This document shows positions 6,341-13,361 of a stretch of DNA of 13,361 bases, one piece after another. How positions within the stretch are numbered: position 1 is the stretch's first letter; the number at the start of each line of letters is the position of its first letter. Below the pieces are notes generated by a model, which saw only the letters and a program-made list of their open reading frames with translations, searched no databases and was not told the origin of the DNA. The DNA is from an uncultured Ruminococcus sp. (lineage in GTDB: Bacteria > Bacillota > Clostridia > Oscillospirales > Ruminococcaceae): NCBI GenBank assembly GCA_946531975.1, contig CAMNAY010000015.1:1-13361 (forward strand). The letters run 5' to 3'. A program made the position numbers and the translations under genes.

Positions 6341-7516
6341 TTACGGAACTGAGCCAAAATCTGCACCGGATTCAGCCGGAGAACCGGCAGATTCCGGCTC
6401 AGAGCGGGGCGGTTCGGGGTGCTCTACGATCGCAAAGGCTGCGGCTGCGGCTGGAACGCTCAGCAGCATGCCCCACGCACCGAACATGCCGCCGCCGAGG
6501 ACGATCGCCGCGAGAACCCATGCGGGCGGGAGCCCGACTGAGTGTCCGACTGTATGCGGATAGATCAGATTGCTCTCCGCCTGCTGAAGCAGAATGATGA
6601 ACAGCAGAAACCACGGCACTGCGGCGGGCTTGACCATCAGCAAAAGCAGCGCGCAGGGAACCGTCCCGACCAGCGGTCCGAAATACGGGACGATGTTGGT
6701 GATGCCGATGATAACGGAGATCAGCACCGGATACGGAAACCGGAACAGGGTCATGCCCAGCCAGCAGAGCGCGCCGAGAATGAGCGATTCCTTGCACTGT
6801 GAGCTGAGAAACCGCGCAAAGGTCTCGCAGACCGTCCGCAGATGACTCATGACCCGGACGGTGCGCGCCGAGGGCATGAACCGCCCGCAGATGCGGCGGA
6901 GCTGCGAGAGCAGGCGGTGCTTGTCCGCGAGCAGATACAGCGCGAAGACCGTGCCGATACCGACGTCTGCGACCCCGCCGAGCACCGATGCGGTATAATC
7001 GCAGGTCGTTCTGAGCAGAGCAGGAAGCCGCGCCTGAAGCTGCTGCATCAGTGCGGCAGGCTGTCCTTCCGGCAGGAGCGCGCCGAGTCTGGTCTCGGAG
7101 AAGCGCGTCAGCCATGCGGAGAGATTCCGGCTGTAATAGTCAAAATGATCGGAGAACAGCCGCACAGACTGCGTGACCTGCGGAATCAGCACGCAGATCA
7201 CGCTGGCGAGCGTCAGCAGCGGCGGGAGCAATGCGCCGAGCAGGGAGAATGTCCGGATCCAGCCCGCATCCGGCGATTTGCCGTGCCGCAAAGCAAAGCC
7301 GGAGAAATCTGTCCGCAGGCGCTCAAATGCGGGGTTGAGCATCGTTGCGAACAGCACGCCGAGCAGCAGCGGGCGCAGCGTGTGCAGCAGGCGGCAGCAC
7401 CACGCGGCAATGCTGCCCGCATGAAGCAGAAGCAGCAGGAGCAGAAAGCCTGCCGCGAAAATGCGGAACAGCGGAGAACGCGGAGCTCGTGCAGCAGATT
7501 CGGTTCGTGCGGGCAT
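6341..7516 (-). CDS. AI-2E family (YtvI-like) membrane permease
   Basis: A 391-residue polytopic membrane protein of the AI-2E/UPF0118 family. Hydrophobic segments lie near 16-38, 46-62, 90-117, 180-205, 243-262, 263-283, 285-303, 305-318 and 332-372. The long soluble stretch at about 120-178 between the third and fourth segments is typical of the family. The family hallmarks are NIVPYFGPLVG (274-284), QAESNLIYP (312-320) and VGLPPAW (327-333). Family members include Bacillus YtvI, a sporulation membrane protein, as well as quorum-signal exporters and ion antiporters; the substrate here is unknown. The C-terminal 26 residues are a Pro/Ser/Glu-rich tail. AGGAGG stands 9 nt before the ATG, and the gene follows the small peptidoglycan-binding gene by 23 bp, so it is probably the last gene of that operon. 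No clear terminator follows; the 6-bp inverted repeat at 6297-6316 has no T-run. Confidence 0.87.
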   Translation of the reverse strand: MPARTESAARAPRSPLFRIFAAGFLLLLLLLHAGSIAAWCCRLLHTLRPLLLGVLFATMLNPAFERLRTDFSGFALRHGKSPDAGWIRTFSLLGALLPPLLTLASVICVLIPQVTQSVRLFSDHFDYYSRNLSAWLTRFSETRLGALLPEGQPAALMQQLQARLPALLRTTCDYTASVLGGVADVGIGTVFALYLLADKHRLLSQLRRICGRFMPSARTVRVMSHLRTVCETFARFLSSQCKESLILGALCWLGMTLFRFPYPVLISVIIGITNIVPYFGPLVGTVPCALLLLMVKPAAVPWFLLFIILLQQAESNLIYPHTVGHSVGLPPAWVLAAIVLGGGMFGAWGMLLSVPAAAAAFAIVEHPEPPRSEPESAGSPAESGADFGSVP

Positions 7517-7539
7517 ACCGGAAAGCCTCCTTTATCGGG

Positions 7540-8052
7540 TCAGATGCCGAGCGGAATGCGGTTCATCAGCATGGCGAGCGCATTCCATGTTTTGCGGTCG
7601 GTGATGCCGGTCACGGGGAGCGATGCGATCGCCTGAAGCTGTCTGACGGCATGTTCGGTGTCTGTGTCATATTCGCCGGTGACCGTGACCGGTTTCAGAT
7701 TGCTGAAGTGATTGCCGGCGAGCCGCAGCAGAAGCTGCAAAAGCTGCACAAGTTCGCCGCTGTCGCCGGTCTGAAGCTGAAAATCCGGAGACGGGAAGAC
7801 CAGCAGCGGCACGCGCTCCTCCAGCATATCACGGTAGGTCCCGGTGATCGAATCCCATGTCGCGCCGTCGATCTCGCCGGTGACCGGCAGCCCGTATGCC
7901 TCCTGATAGGCGCGGACGGCGATGCCCGCTTCCTCGGAAAATTCTTTTGAGGGCAGAACAATCGGAATGCGGCTGTCGCGCAGTGCAATCTGATAGAGGT
8001 AACCGAGAATCTCCTCGATATGCTCCTGCTTTTGCGCATCGGTATACAGCAT
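7540..8052 (-). CDS. Small protein with two peptidoglycan-binding domains
   Basis: A 170-residue protein made of two PG_binding_1-type three-helix repeats. The first spans about 10-75 (AVRAYQEAYGLPVTGEIDGATWDSI). The second spans about 92-166 and starts at TGDSGELVQLLQLLLR, with the family ending LPVTGITDRKTWNAL. There is no catalytic domain, signal peptide or membrane helix. It resembles the repeats of its upstream neighbour and probably arose from the same ancestor. Its likely role is binding cell wall or cortex peptidoglycan, or a scaffold derived from this fold. AAAGGAGC lies 8 nt before the ATG; spacing to the previous gene is 29 bp and to the next 23 bp, so it sits inside the operon. 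Confidence 0.85.
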   Translation of the reverse strand: MLYTDAQKQEHIEEILGYLYQIALRDSRIPIVLPSKEFSEEAGIAVRAYQEAYGLPVTGEIDGATWDSITGTYRDMLEERVPLLVFPSPDFQLQTGDSGELVQLLQLLLRLAGNHFSNLKPVTVTGEYDTDTEHAVRQLQAIASLPVTGITDRKTWNALAMLMNRIPLGI

Positions 8053-8081
8053 GTAAAAACGCTCCTTTCAATCTGACGGAT

Positions 8082-9467
8082 TTATCGGATGATGTATCCC
8101 GGTGCCTGATACGGACGCTTGCCGGAGCCGCATTTCATCTCCGAATACACGCCGGAGATTGCATCCCATGTCACTGCGCCGACCTGTCCGTTCGGCGTCA
8201 GACCGTACTCCCGCTGAAATGCCTGTACGGCAGCTTTGGTCAGCGGTCCGAAATAACCTGTGTCGGAAACCGGCTGAATGTTCGCGTCATAGCGTGCAAT
8301 GAAGGTCAGATACTGCTGAAGGAGCCGGACGTTTCCGCTGCTGACGCCCTCCCGCAGCACCTCATTGGGATACAGCCGCGCACAGTCCGTCGGCGGCTGG
8401 GAATCGAGAATGCCCTGATAAGCGCGGTAAAGATCATTCCATGTGCGGCGGTCTGCAATGCCTGTCTGGGGAAGCCCGTAGGTCTGCTGGAAGGAGCGCA
8501 GCGATGCCGCAGTGTCCGCGTCAAAGTTACCGGTAATGCGAATCGGGATCACACTATTATAATATGCCCCGACAACTGCCAGATAATACTGCATAGAGCG
8601 GACGGCATGACCGAAATCGCCTTCGCGCAGGACGTTCGGGAATCTCCGCTGTGTTTCTTCAAAGGTCAGCCCCTCGGATTCCAGCTCGGCAAGCCGCTTC
8701 ACGCTGGTGTAGATATACGACAGCCGGTACCATGTCGGTTCATTGACCGTTCCGGTCGGCTCCAGCGAGAAAACCTCCTGAAAAACCCGCACAGCACGGG
8801 CGGTGCGGTCATCGTATACGCCGTCGGAGGCGACCTTTGGAATCGCCGGGAAATTCTGCGAGATGCGGTTGAGCTGAATCTGGATCGTCTGCACATCATT
8901 CCCGACCATGCCGGTCTCCTGCGGAACACCCGGATAACTCGGCGTTGCGGCGCGGATCTCCGGCGCACGGACAAGATCAATGTCGCTGCCGTAGAAATAT
9001 TGCAGGATCTCATAGGGCGTATATCCCTGATTCGCAAGACTGACCGTCCCCCACTGGGACAGTCCGGCACAGGTCGTGCGGGAGCCGTCGCAGAAGGCTG
9101 CAAACAGCGGCTCGACCGAACCCTGCCGCCGGATATATGACCGCACCAGCTCCTCTGCAAGCTGCGAGATATTCCCGAAAATCTCTCTGCCGTAAACAAA
9201 CGCCTGATCGTACTGCGTTGTGCTGGTGATGTCGAAGGGGTAACCGCGGGAACGGTACCATTCGGTGTAGATGCGGTTGAGCGCATAGGTGTTGATCGCG
9301 TAAATGTTCGCACGCAGGGCGTTTTCGGGCCATGTCGGGAAAATCTCACTGGATGCGACATTTTTCAGGTAGCTGATGTACGGGATCGTCACATTTGCCG
9401 CTTCGGAATCCGGCAGCCCAAGATGCACCGTGATTGTTTCGGGGATGAACATTTCTCCGCTGAGCAT
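8082..9467 (-). CDS. SpoIID/LytB-like protein with three peptidoglycan-binding domains
   Basis: A 461-residue protein. Residues 30-167 resemble the SpoIID/LytB domain of lytic transglycosylases that trim peptidoglycan during engulfment. YLKNVASSEIFPTWPENAL matches the SpoIID region around its catalytic glutamate, which would be Glu41. FDITSTTQYDQAFVYG and the closing LSQWGTVSLANQGYTPYEIL also fit. Cys126 and Cys133 lie in the loop before that closing motif. Three PG_binding_1 repeats follow, near 187-247, 285-346 and 374-437, each ending in a Gly-x-W/TW pattern. SpoIID itself is membrane anchored, but here no signal peptide or anchor is present. The start at 9467 has GGGGGA 8 nt upstream; Met6 is a weaker alternative. 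The gene lies 17 bp after the proline-rich gene. Enzyme activity is inferred, and the domain is diverged. Confidence 0.82.
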   Translation of the reverse strand: MLSGEMFIPETITVHLGLPDSEAANVTIPYISYLKNVASSEIFPTWPENALRANIYAINTYALNRIYTEWYRSRGYPFDITSTTQYDQAFVYGREIFGNISQLAEELVRSYIRRQGSVEPLFAAFCDGSRTTCAGLSQWGTVSLANQGYTPYEILQYFYGSDIDLVRAPEIRAATPSYPGVPQETGMVGNDVQTIQIQLNRISQNFPAIPKVASDGVYDDRTARAVRVFQEVFSLEPTGTVNEPTWYRLSYIYTSVKRLAELESEGLTFEETQRRFPNVLREGDFGHAVRSMQYYLAVVGAYYNSVIPIRITGNFDADTAASLRSFQQTYGLPQTGIADRRTWNDLYRAYQGILDSQPPTDCARLYPNEVLREGVSSGNVRLLQQYLTFIARYDANIQPVSDTGYFGPLTKAAVQAFQREYGLTPNGQVGAVTWDAISGVYSEMKCGSGKRPYQAPGYIIR

Positions 9468-9484
9468 GCTGATCTTCCCCCTTT

Positions 9485-10135
9485 TTAGTATTGCGGCATC
9501 CGGTTATAATATGTGATATCGCCGCCGGGAATCGGCTCATCGGTGCCTGCCGGGAGGGGAATCAGGTCGAAATTCTGGACAGAGGTGATGTTCGGAAACA
9601 CCGGTACATCCTCGCTGTGCTCGCGGTAATAGCCCTGTGCCTGCACGCTGAGATTGTATGTGAAATATGCAGGATTGCGCTGATCGGCGGAGGGCGGCGG
9701 TGCGGGAACCGTCACCGGCTCGATCGTGCCGCTGTCGTTTGTGCGCTGAAGGGAGACCAGCTCCGGTTCGCCGTCCGTTGTGTGGGTAATCATCACGGAG
9801 GCTCCGATGACCGGTCTGGCACCCTGCGCGGTCATCACATGGACGACGATGGTTCCGGTATACGGACGCTTGGGCAGCTCCGGCTGATCGGGCACAGGCT
9901 CCGGCACTGCGGGCTGCATCGGTGCTGCCGGAACGGGTGCTGCGGGGACCGGCTCGCTGCGGGGCATCTCCGGCATCGGCGGTGCGGGCTGCTCCGGCTG
10001 CGCGGGCTTTGGCATCACCGGACGGGCGCTCTGCGGGCGCGGCTGCGGCTGCGGCGTGACATTCTGATTCGCATACATGCGGAACAGTTCCTCCCGATAC
10101 CGCCTTGCGGTATCTTCAAATTCCTGACGGTTCAT
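9485..10135 (-). CDS. Proline-rich protein with carboxypeptidase-regulatory-like beta-sandwich
   Basis: A 216-residue protein and the first gene of the four-gene unit. Residues 1-24 form a charged helix (MNRQEFEDTARRYREELFRM). Residues 25-90 are a flexible linker of roughly one-third proline with alternating Pro-Ala/Glu/Gln. Residues 91-195 look like a beta-sandwich of the carboxypeptidase-regulatory/Ig type (TIVVHVMTAQGARPVIGASV, then TSVQNFDLIPLPAG). No signal peptide, LPXTG or membrane helix is seen. It may be a structural or adaptor protein that presents the beta domain, possibly at the spore surface, but this is inference. AGGAGG lies 12 nt before the ATG, slightly long; the nearer ATG at 10144 is out of frame. 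A sigma-E-like promoter lies upstream at 10172-10200. Confidence 0.78.
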   Translation of the reverse strand: MNRQEFEDTARRYREELFRMYANQNVTPQPQPRPQSARPVMPKPAQPEQPAPPMPEMPRSEPVPAAPVPAAPMQPAVPEPVPDQPELPKRPYTGTIVVHVMTAQGARPVIGASVMITHTTDGEPELVSLQRTNDSGTIEPVTVPAPPPSADQRNPAYFTYNLSVQAQGYYREHSEDVPVFPNITSVQNFDLIPLPAGTDEPIPGGDITYYNRMPQY

Positions 10136-10171
10136 CTGTTTGCATGACCTCCTGACCGTAAGTTGTGGTGT

Positions 10172-10200
10172 ATTCTATGCTGCACTGCGAAAAAGTATGA
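10172..10200 (-). promoter_or_regulatory. Candidate sigma-E-type (mother-cell) promoter of the peptidoglycan-binding operon
   Basis: On the - strand TCATACT (10194-10200), a 14-bp spacer and CATAGAAT (10172-10179) match the Bacillus sigma-E consensus KMATATT-N14/15-CATACAHT at 13 of 15 positions. The -10 part also fits the sigma-K pattern CATANNNTA, but the -35 spacing suits sigma-E better. No comparable sigma-A promoter was found for this operon. The leader would be about 30 nt. Confidence 0.5.
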
Positions 10201-10286
10201 GATGTACCCGCCGCGACTACTTTTGTATTGTGCAGAACAACTGGAATTCAACAGAAAAACGAGAGATTTTTCTCTTTCCGGCGATG

Positions 10287-10307
10287 CCGTTTCAGGACGT
10301 GAAACGG
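10287..10307. promoter_or_regulatory. parS-like inverted repeat next to parAB
   Basis: CCGTTTC (10287-10293) and GAAACGG (10301-10307) form a perfect inverted repeat. The inner part reads GTTTCAGGACGTGAAAC, which is the parS core GTTTCACGTGAAAC with three extra bases in the centre. It lies 13 bp upstream of the parA -35 box. It may be a degenerate parS or an unrelated operator. No canonical parS site was seen in the window. Confidence 0.4.
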
Positions 10308-10319
10308 GCGGATTCCCTC

Positions 10320-10348
10320 TTTACATTTCCTCTTTATTATGGTATAAT
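10320..10348 (+). promoter_or_regulatory. Sigma-A promoter of parA-parB(-guaB)
   Basis: TTTACA (10320-10325) and a perfect TATAAT (10343-10348) with a 17-bp spacer, the -10 preceded by TGG. The leader is about 65 nt, and AAAGGAGG (10402-10409) lies 10 nt before the parA ATG. It is divergent from the peptidoglycan-binding operon; the two promoters are about 120 bp apart. Confidence 0.85.
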
Positions 10349-10419
10349 GAAGGGTAACAGAAAGAAAAACCGCGCCTGAGACCGCGTGTTTCAGAGGGCG
10401 GAAAGGAGGCAGTGCCTAA

Positions 10420-11226
10420 ATGGGTAAAATCATTGCAATCGCAAACCAGAAGGGCGGCGTCGGCAAGTCAACGACCGTTGTCAGCCTTGCCGCTTATCTC
10501 GGAATGCGCGGGAAAAAAGTGCTGTGTATCGACACCGATTCACAGGGCAATACCACAACAGGCTTCGGCGTTGCGAAAAAGGGGCTCCCCTGCTCCTGCT
10601 ATGAGGTTCTGATCGGCAAATCGCGGATTCAGGATGCGATTGTTGAGACCGAATACGAAAATGTGAGCCTTGTTCCGGCAGTCTCCGCCCTCGCAGGCGC
10701 TGAGATCGACCTGATCGAGGTGGACAACCGTGTGCAGCGGCTCAAAATGGCACTGATGACCTGCCGCCTGTCCTATGACTTCATCCTGATCGACTGCCCG
10801 CCTTCCCTGAGTCTGATTACGCTGAACAATCTGGTCTCTGCGGATTCCGTCCTGATTCCGATGACGGCGGAATTCCTCTCGCTGGAAGGTCTGTCTCAGC
10901 TCTATGAAACCATCCGGATCGTCAAGTCGAAGTATAACCCCGGTCTGGAGATTCAGGGCATCCTGTTTACGATGTATGACGCACGGCTCAATCTCTCCGT
11001 GCAGGTCGTCGAGGAGGTCGAGAAGTATTTTCCCGGAAAGGTCTTTCAGACAAAGATTCCGCGGAATGTCCGGCTCTCCGAAGCCCCCAGCCACGGAAAG
11101 CCCGTGTTCTATTATGACCGCGCCTCAAAGGGCGCGGAGGCTTATGAAATGCTCGGCCATGAGCTGCTGAATGAACCGCTCGAACCCGACAGAAAGCCCA
11201 GACGCTTTATCTTCAGCCGGAGATAA
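10420..11226 (+). CDS. parA: ParA/Soj chromosome-partitioning ATPase
   Basis: A 268-residue deviant Walker-type ATPase. It dimerises on the nucleoid with ATP and, with ParB bound at parS, helps segregate replication origins; in Bacilli it also controls DnaA. The deviant Walker A box KGGVGKST spans 11-18, with the signature lysines Lys11 and Lys16. Asp38 and Asp40 in CIDTDSQGN form the Walker A' region, and ILIDCPPSL with Asp125 is Walker B. Length is normal for a chromosomal Soj-type protein, which lacks the N-terminal helix-turn-helix of many plasmid ParAs. The C-terminus ends in a basic tail (RKPRRFIFSRR), consistent with DNA contact. AAAGGAGG precedes the start. It is followed 54 bp later by parB. 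Confidence 0.95.
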   Translation: MGKIIAIANQKGGVGKSTTVVSLAAYLGMRGKKVLCIDTDSQGNTTTGFGVAKKGLPCSCYEVLIGKSRIQDAIVETEYENVSLVPAVSALAGAEIDLIEVDNRVQRLKMALMTCRLSYDFILIDCPPSLSLITLNNLVSADSVLIPMTAEFLSLEGLSQLYETIRIVKSKYNPGLEIQGILFTMYDARLNLSVQVVEEVEKYFPGKVFQTKIPRNVRLSEAPSHGKPVFYYDRASKGAEAYEMLGHELLNEPLEPDRKPRRFIFSRR

Positions 11227-11280
11227 CCCGCTTTTCTGCAAAGCGGCTCCGCATCATAATTACAGAAAGCAGGCGAGAAT

Positions 11281-12150
11281 ATGGCAAGAGGCGGACTCAG
11301 TCTCGGCAGCGGGCTCGGATCGCTGTTTGAGCAGAATGCCGCGGACCCCGCAAGCGGTGTCCAGACTGTCCGGATCACGGAAATCGAACAAAACCGCGGT
11401 CAGCCCAGAAAGGTCTTTGATGACGCTGCTCTGACCGAACTGGCAGAATCCATTCAGGCGCACGGCATGATCCAGCCGATCGTCGTCCGCCCGATCGGAG
11501 ACAAGCGCTATCAGATCGTCGCCGGTGAGCGCCGCTGGCGTGCCGCAAAGCTGATCGGTCTCTCGGAAGTACCGGTCATCATCCGCGAAATGAGCGATAA
11601 CGAGGCAAGTCAGGTCGCGATGATCGAAAACCTCCAGCGCGAAAACCTCAATCCGATTGAGGAAGCTATGGGCTATCAGGCGCTGATGGAGCAGTTCCAT
11701 ATGACACAGGATGAGGTCGCAAAAACCGTCGGACGCTCCCGTCCGGCAGTCGCGAACAGCCTCAGACTGCTGAACCTGCCGGTGCTGGTTCAGGAATATC
11801 TCGAAAAGGGCAGAATTACGGTCGGCCATGCAAAGGCTCTCGCTGCAATCAAGGATGAACAGCTGCTGCTGCAATGCGCTGCCAGAGCCGCCGAGGATCG
11901 GATTACCGTCCGCGAGATCGAGGCAATCGCCCAGCGGCAGAACAATGCCGCCAAAACACTGCCTGCTGAAAAGCAGAAAACCCCCGAACAGATCTACTAT
12001 GAGGAAATGGAGATCAGTCTCGGCACACATCTGGGAAGAAGGGTTCAGGTCCAGACCGGTAAGAAGAAAGGTACACTGACTCTTGAATTCTATAATAAAG
12101 AGGACTTGCAGACGCTGTGTCAGCTTCTGACAAGAGAAGAAAATGAGTAA
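11281..12150 (+). CDS. parB: ParB/Spo0J chromosome-partitioning protein (CTPase clamp)
   Basis: A 289-residue ParB. It binds parS, loads as a CTP-dependent sliding clamp, spreads, and recruits condensin while stimulating ParA. The N-terminal LSLGSGLGSLF is the short ParA-interacting peptide. NRGQPRKVFDD (38-48) and GERRWRAAK (82-90) form the CTP-binding core, and ENLQRENLNPIEEA (116-129) follows. The helix-turn-helix MTQDEVAKTVGRSRPAVANS spans 141-160. Residues 246-285 are the C-terminal dimerisation domain. The ribosome binding site is weak (AGGCGAG), so the start rests on the conserved N-terminal motif; translation may depend partly on parA. Pairing with parA argues against the related Noc protein. 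Confidence 0.95.
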   Translation: MARGGLSLGSGLGSLFEQNAADPASGVQTVRITEIEQNRGQPRKVFDDAALTELAESIQAHGMIQPIVVRPIGDKRYQIVAGERRWRAAKLIGLSEVPVIIREMSDNEASQVAMIENLQRENLNPIEEAMGYQALMEQFHMTQDEVAKTVGRSRPAVANSLRLLNLPVLVQEYLEKGRITVGHAKALAAIKDEQLLLQCAARAAEDRITVREIEAIAQRQNNAAKTLPAEKQKTPEQIYYEEMEISLGTHLGRRVQVQTGKKKGTLTLEFYNKEDLQTLCQLLTREENE

Positions 12151-12175
12151 TGAGTGAAGACGGAGGTAGTTGAAA

Positions 12176-13361
12176 ATGCTGGAAAACGCGAACAAATTTC
12201 AAAAGGAAGGTCTGACGTTTGATGATGTGCTGCTGATCCCGGGTGAATCTGATGTCACGCCGAATCAGATCCGTCTTGCGACAAGACTGGCAGGCGATAT
12301 CCGCCTGAACACACCGATCATGACCTCGGCAATGGACACCGTCACCGAGTCCAAAATGGCGATCGCAATCGCGCGTGAGGGCGGTATCGGTATCATCCAC
12401 AAGAACATGACCATTGAGCAGCAGTGCGACGAAGTGGACAAGGTCAAGCGCTCCGAGAACGGCGTCATTGTCAATCCCTTCTCGCTGACAGAAGACCGCT
12501 TTGTCTATGACGCGGATGAGCTGATGGGCAAGTATAAGATCTCCGGCGTCCCGATCGTGGACAAGGAAGGTCATCTGGTCGGTATCATTACAAACCGTGA
12601 CATGCGTTTCCTGACAGATTTCGGCACCCGCATCAGCGAGGTCATGACCAAGGAGAACCTCGTGACTGCTCCGGTCGGTACGACGCTCGCACAGGCACAG
12701 GAGATCCTCCGCGCACATAAAATCGAGAAGCTCCCGATCGTAGATGAGAAGGGAATCCTCCGCGGCCTCATTACCATTAAGGACATCGAGAAGTCTGTGA
12801 AATATCCGAACTCCGCGCGTGATGCCGGCGGCAGACTGCTCTGCGGCGCTGCAATCGGCGTGACCAAGGACGTTCTGGAGCGCGCAGGTGCACTGATCGA
12901 CGCAAAAGCAGACGTTCTCGTCCTCGACAGCGCACACGGTCACAGCGCAAATATCATCCGCACCCTGAAGGAGATCAAGGCGGCATTCCCCGGCACACCG
13001 GTTATCGCCGGCAACATCGCAACCGCAGAGGGCGCAGAGGCGCTGATCGCTGCGGGTGCAGATGCCATTAAGGTCGGCATCGGTCCGGGCTCAATCTGCA
13101 CAACCCGTGTCGTCGCAGGTATCGGCGTGCCGCAGGTCACCGCAATCTATGATGCGGCATGCGTCGCTGAAAAGCATAACATCCCCGTCATCGCTGACGG
13201 CGGCATCAAGTATTCCGGCGATATCGTCAAGGCGCTCGCAGCCGGTGCGAATGTCGTCATGCTCGGCAGCCTGTTTGCGGGCTGCGATGAGGCACCCGGC
13301 GCGACGGAGATCTATCAGGGCAGACAGTTCAAGGTCTACCGCGGCATGGGCTCGCTCGGCG
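12176..13361 (+). CDS. guaB: IMP dehydrogenase (partial, runs off the right edge)
   Basis: The first 395 residues of a protein normally about 490 long. It oxidises IMP to XMP with NAD+, the committed step of GMP synthesis, in the cytoplasm as a tetramer. LTFDDVLLIPGESDVTPNQI and PIMTSAMDTVTESKMAIAIA open the barrel. Two CBS domains, nucleotide-sensing modules, span about 97-216. LVLDSAHGHS binds NAD, and GIGPGSICTTR carries the catalytic Cys308. VIADGGIKYSGDIVKALAAG and RGMGSLG near the window edge bind IMP and the active-site flap follows outside the window. GGAGG (12162-12166) lies 9 nt before the ATG. The gene begins only 25 bp after parB with no terminator or convincing promoter between, so it may be co-transcribed with parAB. 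Confidence 0.96.
   Translation, partial: MLENANKFQKEGLTFDDVLLIPGESDVTPNQIRLATRLAGDIRLNTPIMTSAMDTVTESKMAIAIAREGGIGIIHKNMTIEQQCDEVDKVKRSENGVIVNPFSLTEDRFVYDADELMGKYKISGVPIVDKEGHLVGIITNRDMRFLTDFGTRISEVMTKENLVTAPVGTTLAQAQEILRAHKIEKLPIVDEKGILRGLITIKDIEKSVKYPNSARDAGGRLLCGAAIGVTKDVLERAGALIDAKADVLVLDSAHGHSANIIRTLKEIKAAFPGTPVIAGNIATAEGAEALIAAGADAIKVGIGPGSICTTRVVAGIGVPQVTAIYDAACVAEKHNIPVIADGGIKYSGDIVKALAAGANVVMLGSLFAGCDEAPGATEIYQGRQFKVYRGMGSLG

Noticed and set aside
6274..6597. + strand open frame starting between zinc-ribbon gene 2 and the permease gene
   Set aside because: There is no ribosome binding site or promoter in this direction, and most of it is antisense to the permease C-terminus.
6842..9140. 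+ strand open frames opposite the permease and peptidoglycan-binding genes
   Set aside because: The - strand proteins carry convincing domains and ribosome binding sites. The + strand readings are low-complexity shadows.
12091..12096. TATAAT near the end of parB as a guaB promoter
   Set aside because: No -35-like hexamer lies 16-18 bp upstream; the nearby TTGAAT is far too close.
11260..12943. - strand open frames opposite parB and guaB
   Set aside because: They are antisense to two strongly conserved genes and have no ribosome binding site or domain.

Overview
The window looks like chromosomal DNA of a GC-rich anaerobic Firmicute. A Ruminococcus/Oscillospiraceae-like clostridium is the best guess. 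The reasons are strong AGGAGG-type ribosome binding sites, Clostridia-type TTGACA/TATAAT promoters, high third-position GC, a SpoIID-related protein, and zinc-ribbon membrane proteins of a kind common in these bacteria. No transposase, phage gene, CRISPR array, tRNA or rRNA gene was seen.

Left part (1-4304, + strand): a sigma-A promoter drives a three-gene unit. It holds a 926-residue cytoplasmic glycoside hydrolase family 2 enzyme, a CPBP/CAAX-type intramembrane protease and a 163-residue protein I do not recognise. The last two are translationally linked. A second promoter candidate points left out of the window.

Middle left (4429-6262, - strand): two paralogous proteins, each with a CxxC-10-CxxC zinc ribbon, a low-complexity linker and four predicted membrane helices. 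Each has its own sigma-A promoter with an 18-bp spacer, a 13-bp block shared across the -10 region, a structured 5' leader and a downstream hairpin terminator. The leader of the first (about 170 nt) packs four perfect stem-loops. Its last hairpin is shared with the second gene's leader, with one compensated base pair.

Middle right (6341-10135, - strand): a four-gene unit with small gaps. In transcription order it encodes a proline-rich protein with a beta-sandwich domain, a SpoIID/LytB-like protein with three peptidoglycan-binding repeats, a small protein with two such repeats, and an AI-2E/YtvI-type permease. None of the first three has a signal peptide. Upstream lies a 13-of-15 match to the sigma-E (mother-cell) promoter consensus. 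Together these suggest an under-described spore-envelope or cell-wall module, which is the most interesting content here.

Right part (10320-13361, + strand): a consensus sigma-A promoter drives parA (soj), parB (spo0J) and, 25 bp further on, guaB (IMP dehydrogenase), which runs off the window. A parS-like inverted repeat with a 3-bp expanded centre sits just upstream of this promoter. The usual origin neighbours of parAB (rsmG, mnmG, mnmE, yidC) are absent.
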